Positions 59,550 to 64,000 of a stretch of DNA of 64,000 nt are shown piece by piece. This stretch comes from Epiperipatus broadwayi (lineage: Eukaryota > Onychophora > Udeonychophora > Euonychophora > Peripatidae). Where the stretch lies: the NCBI GenBank assembly GCA_028023455.1, contig JAQFVV010012397.1, positions 2,655,501-2,719,500 of the forward strand. The letters are read 5' to 3'. The notes under the pieces are model-generated. The model searched no databases. It saw only the letters and a program-made list of their open reading frames with translations, and was not told the DNA's origin. Positions within the stretch are counted from its first letter, which is position 1. The number at the start of each line of letters is the position of its first letter. Made by a program: the position numbers and the translations under genes.

Positions 59550-62228
59550 GTAAGTATTCAAACAATTACAATATATTTTTGTATTGTAAAATTTTTGTTA
59601 TTTTGAATTAAATCTTTATATAGATATACTCATTTACTAGATTTTTATTGGCCTCGACTAATATTTAGTAGAACATTTATTTGTGCATTTTCTGTACAGT
59701 ATTTAGTATGATATATTAAAGAGATAAAGGTTTGTGGATCAGTTATCATTTGCAAGGGAGGTGTCAAAATTTGATGAAGTGATTGTTATGCTTAAGCTTT
59801 ACTTGTCCTGAGAAACTGACCCATATGATTATTATTTTCATGAAATTCTCTTTCAAAATGTGTATATTTAAAAGATAAATTTATTAAACACATAACATGA
59901 ATTATTTTTATTTTATATTAGAGATTTTTATAATATTAAATAATATCTTTAGTAGGGGTTCCTAATCTGTACTTCCAGGGAATATGCTGAATACTAGGTA
60001 AATAAATATATTATGCTATTAAGGTATTCCAAAAATAATGTTATCAACATTTCCGGGCTATTCCATGTTGGTACTGTCTGTCAGCCATACCAGCAATATT
60101 TCAGGTCTCTTTTTGGACAAGGACACAGTGAAATTGCATAGACTTTTTCTTATTGCAGAGTGCGATAAGTCAAAATGCCTGATTAAGATTGCTAGTGCAA
60201 TTGCCAGATCGGTACCCCTTCAAGGCTCGCCTCTGTGAATCTGTATCTTCTGTGAATGATGTACTGCTTATTTATTATAATGAATAAGAGGTATTGGATA
60301 ATTTACTAAAAACCAAGGGGGTGCAATGACCAAAACAATTGGGAATCCTTGATTTAGAATAATATTAAATCCCTCAGTTCAGTATTATTGAATGTGATGT
60401 TTTGTAAATTGTGGTGCTTATATACATTCTTCCTGTATACCATAATTATATTTTTTTGGCAGTAATTTAAGCACTGTCTTTCTATTTGAGATGAGGTTTA
60501 CTTCACTCTATATGCATTAATTGTCTTATCTCTGTATTAATTGTGTGAATTTTTATAAACTAACTTTCATTGAAAGTTTGTGAAATGGGGCAAATTATAA
60601 TCACGTGAAGAATTCTTAGTTTAGGACGGAAAAGGCAGAACATACTGAAAGTTGCAATTGGTAAATGACGTTTGCAGAGATAAGGTTACAGAAGGTATTC
60701 AACAAAAGATGTTTTAACATAATATTCTGCAACTTCCATATCATTTGCATGTGACAACTATAAAAACAAAACTGCTATTACTATCATGCTACTGTTATAT
60801 AATCAAGATGCAGAATAAATGGGTTTTTTTTCCTGTAAAAAATTCCAAAATCATAAGCAATGTATATTATGTTACCATTATTGATATGTTTTCCTATTAA
60901 CCAGCAATTAAGATTTACAACTTTTAATTGCTTAGAATATAAGTATAGAGGAAATTAATCTTTTTAGAATATGCCCCACTTTGGTTCAACCAGAATATGC
61001 ATCAAAAGATTGAGAACTTCTGTAAATCAAATCTACAACTGGTTGAGAGAGCTCTCAAAATATGCCCAAAGAAAAGATAATGCAGAGATAGAACATGCAA
61101 CTTAAGCTAATAATGAATACTTCAGAAAGTAATTTAATATCTACAATTACTTGGATGCCAATGATCATCCTTGCTATCAATTTTTTTTTGTATGAATTAT
61201 AAGCCATTTTCTAATTTCTTTGATATCAAATTTAATAAATAGATGCACATAAAGTTTTACATACATAAGTGGAATTAAAATCATCTATATTCAGTTCCAG
61301 AAATATTGGGCATAGCATTATCTAATACTAATTTCACGTAAATACTAAAAAATCAGTTTTAGTGGCACCAATAATATTGTAATTTGGATGTAACACTTGT
61401 AAAACTTTAAAAGATGTAGAAATTTTTTGTTTAATATAATGTGTATTTCCAAATTATTCTTTATATAATATAAATATGAAGAGTATATCCTAACAGAAAC
61501 AATTATCAAGCAATAATCAGTATAAGAAAAAAGATGAAACAGCCTTAAATAATCCAACATTTCTATATAGGGTAAAAAAAGGAAAAGAACTCATCAAACT
61601 TGTGAACTACCGATTGTGGTTTTTTAAAAATGATTTTTTCCCCTTCATTTTATCATGTTATTAAACAAATAAATATTATTCTGTAATTGAATAGTTAATT
61701 GAGTTACCTACAAGCTGACTATCTGGGAAGGGGGTGACCATTTAGCAATTTAACTATTAGGAAATAAGTGGCTAGTTATTACAACTATTTCAATACAAAG
61801 ATTCATTTGCAATCAGAATGTCAATAAAAAAGTATGCAAAAAATTTATGAAAGCCATCTTGTAAAATCTTTATCAAGCTTCGCCATTCGTAATATTATAT
61901 ATTTTTATTATATTGCTATTGTATTCTGATATTCAGAGGATATCATTTGCAGTCTTATAAGTCAAACATCATCAGAGAATAATATTATTAAGATTTTGAA
62001 TGAATTTTCTTGAAGATAATGTTTATTTTTATACTATTACTTTAACGAAAGTTCTATTAAAAGCAGAGAAATGTTTATCTTATTCAATATATGTGCATTT
62101 TTGTATTATTAATTTTTCTAGTAACAAATTATTATATAAACAATAATTTGTTACTAGAAAAATTAAGTATATATACCAAAGATTATTAAATATAAATTTA
62201 AACATCTTTGGTATATTAATATTTTTAG
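59550..62228. other. ESCO intron (2.7 kb)
   Basis: Mostly AT-rich. A GC-richer 66-codon open frame at 60038-60238 (with LFLDKDTVKLHRLFLIAECD) has no recognised relatives and may be part of an unidentified repeat. A scrap near 60960-61090 also looks repeat-derived. Two hairpins lie just before the next exon. Confidence 0.45.
62110..62165. repeat. Perfect 24-bp inverted repeat
   Basis: TAATTTTTCTAGTAACAAAT plus ATT (62110-62133) pairs exactly with 62142-62165 across an 8-base loop. A second inverted pair, ATATACCAAAGAT/ATCTTTGGTATAT (62171-62183 with 62204-62216), follows 5 bases later. Confidence 0.9.
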
Positions 62229-62306
62229 GTTATTGAAATTCAGCAGATTGTAGATGCTGATTTGGGCTTCTTAGATGATTGTTCTCCTTATCAACCAACT
62301 TGTAAG
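62229..62306 (+). CDS. ESCO: ESCO, last coding exon visible in the window
   Basis: A 78-base, phase 0/0 exon between ATATTTTTAG and GTAAGTT. It reads VIEIQQIVDADLGF, matching the (K)V.E...VD..LGFQQ segment of ESCO proteins, followed by a less conserved LDDCSPYQPTCK. The catalytic acetyl-CoA-binding core (the ISRIWV... region and the terminal DPTPDGK... block of the family) is not in this window. The gene is therefore partial at its 3' end only because of the window edge. Confidence 0.92.
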
Positions 62307-64000
62307 GTAAGTTAAGTTATTTTTAAAAAAAAAATCCAGAAAAATGGTGAAATAATGTAAAATTGGATCATGGTCAATTGAAATTTAAAAAGGTTTAGAA
62401 CATTAGTTAAATGTATTGCAGTCTCCATAAATTATATAGTGATAAATTGAAAACTGAATATATTTATTAATTTAAAATTGGAAAATTCAATGTTTTTTTT
62501 TAGCAGTGCTATAAAATTAAAATCAGATTTGAGACATTCAAATTTTAAGTATTGATATTGACTCAGTCATTATTATTTAAGTAAAATCATGTAATAAGTT
62601 TCTCTGTTGATTTGGTAGTTTATAATCTTATGGAAAAATTTGTGATGCCGTACGTTTGATTTCATAGCATTATTGCCTGCCATGATCTGTTCTTTTATTT
62701 AATCTGTTTTATCAATATATTTTCTGCATAATGTAAATATTAAAAGTACATTCTAATAGAAGCATTTATCAAGTAATAATGTACAGAGATACAAATTTTA
62801 AATAGCCCACTGCAGTGCAAATATCTTTGCCGCATTTGTTATTAGAGGAAAAAGTTATTTTTTCTAATCAGTGAATCAACTTAATATATTTTTATAGCCG
62901 AGAATCACCTCCCCCAGGTCCCACAATTTATTATTCAGATGCATATGTCCAAATAAATACTTAAAATGGCCAGATTTCATAATTGAAGGGATTGTTAGAA
63001 GTGATGAAACAATGTTTTATTCAAGAAATCCTATGCAGCTTAGAACAAATTGTAGAAAAGCAGATTCATGAGCTTGAAGTTTCCTGGATTGAATGTCACA
63101 TGATGTTCTTGATTAACTAGCTAATTTTTTTTTTACATTCAAAAGTTTTTAAAATACTTCATTACATTTATTATTTTATTTGTTTTATTAAATTGTTATT
63201 CAAAATATTTTTCCCATTAACAGATTTTTGCTTTGCTTGGAATACTTTCTATTAATTGAATAATATTTATTGGTACAAAGAATAGAGAATTCTAAATATA
63301 ATTTACTTCTTACATACATGTATTTCGTAAACGATGACTTCAAAATTCTGGATCTTCTTCAGGCTTACAGCAATAATGTTATTTCAAGTATTAATATTAG
63401 TCATATCATAAATCTTTTTAAAAGAAATATTAGGTACTTACAAAACTTTGACAAGTTTTTAATTTGATTTTCTCTATATATAATTATTATAAAGAAAATA
63501 TTGTTTTTTATCGAAGAAATTTCTTGAAAATGAAATAAGTCCAAATAATATGTATGTAAGTAGGTTTAAAATTTAAAAAAAAAATGATACGGGATTGATG
63601 GATCTCAGATTAAATATCTATAAAGTAACTTAGAGATGAAAAAAGTAAAAATTATAATGTTAAATTTTTTTAAAAATATTTTTAAGCAAAAAAAATACTG
63701 TTGAATATTTTATCTGAAATGCAGCATTATTTAGAACAGAAAATTTCAATAAACTGCAAATGGAGGCTTTATAAATATGAGTAATTAGATTTGAGTGGAT
63801 CACACTTCTTTCTTTGTTTTTAATTAAGTTCTGATAATGGGATAAATTATACTGTAATTCCATATAAAGAAAATTTACACAAGGGCCAACCAATCTTTCC
63901 TATTTATTTTTGTTTCAGAAATATTAACATATCAGTGACAAAACAAAATCATACCCAATTTCTCTAGCATATTTATATTTTCAGCAATAATCAATCTTGG
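62307..64000. other. ESCO intron, incomplete
   Basis: AT-rich. No sequence resembling the next expected ESCO segment was found, so the downstream exon lies beyond 64000. Confidence 0.6.

Noticed and set aside
63893-64000. Next ESCO exon after TTTTGTTTCAG (63919) or TATATTTTCAG (63984)
   Set aside because: In the required phase 0 both run into a stop within two codons and neither resembles the expected acetyltransferase sequence.
1-64000. CRISPR array, bacterial operons, riboswitches or replication origins
   Set aside because: No regularly spaced repeats or bacterial gene organisation. The sequence is clearly eukaryotic, with introns and retroelements.

Overview
The window is strongly AT-rich animal DNA. 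It has spliced coding exons with GT/AG boundaries, very long introns and a dense, layered load of retroelements: RTE, CR1/Jockey-like, Penelope and Ty3/gypsy. This points to a large-genome invertebrate, most likely an arthropod, but I cannot place it further from sequence alone. No bacterial, organellar or rRNA sequence was seen.

One host gene spans most of the window on the + strand: an ESCO1/ESCO2 (Eco1) cohesin acetyltransferase. Six phase-compatible coding exons were found (10670-11354, 38152-38236, 53236-53323, 59244-59375, 59460-59549, 62229-62306), about 386 residues. They carry the N-terminal SFY...LSPFERK box, the basic linker, the C2H2 finger and the GWKK...DPKYAL segment. The acetyltransferase core itself must lie beyond the right edge. 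A possible alternative first exon sits at 19913-20003. A CG-rich patch with an E2F-type site at about 9108-9135 is a candidate promoter.

The introns and upstream DNA hold the rest. 0.3-2.3 kb: a foldback element and a gypsy RNase H/integrase relic. 6.6-8.2 kb and 12.5-14.3 kb: two decayed LINEs on the - strand. 11.4-12.0, 17.6-18.2 and 57.3-57.6 kb: three copies of one foldback family (family B). 21.8-23.3 and 43.0-45.8 kb: RTE copies. 24.56-36.81 kb: a young LTR element with extraordinary 4.6-kb LTRs and a 3-kb interior encoding one intact 619-residue coiled-coil protein. 38.3-38.9 kb: a second foldback family (family A, also at 0.3-1.2 kb). 39.7-42.3 kb: a probable solo LTR. 46.9-50.2 kb: a rearranged LTR element. 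50.2-51.4 kb: a hAT/ZBED transposase relic. 53.58 kb: a tRNA-derived SINE. 57.1-58.7 kb: a Penelope-like element with a GIY-YIG domain and an inverted partial copy.

The most notable discovery is that both foldback families carry type I hammerhead-ribozyme motifs: a CUGAUGA core, GAAA, an NUH cleavage site and a two-segment stem I. Three of the five copies also show convincing 12-15 bp target-site duplications, which suggests mobilisation by target-primed reverse transcription. One family B copy is inserted in the Penelope element, whose inverted partner preserves the uninterrupted sequence. Together they look like self-cleaving, retrozyme-like non-autonomous retroelements living beside a Penelope element.
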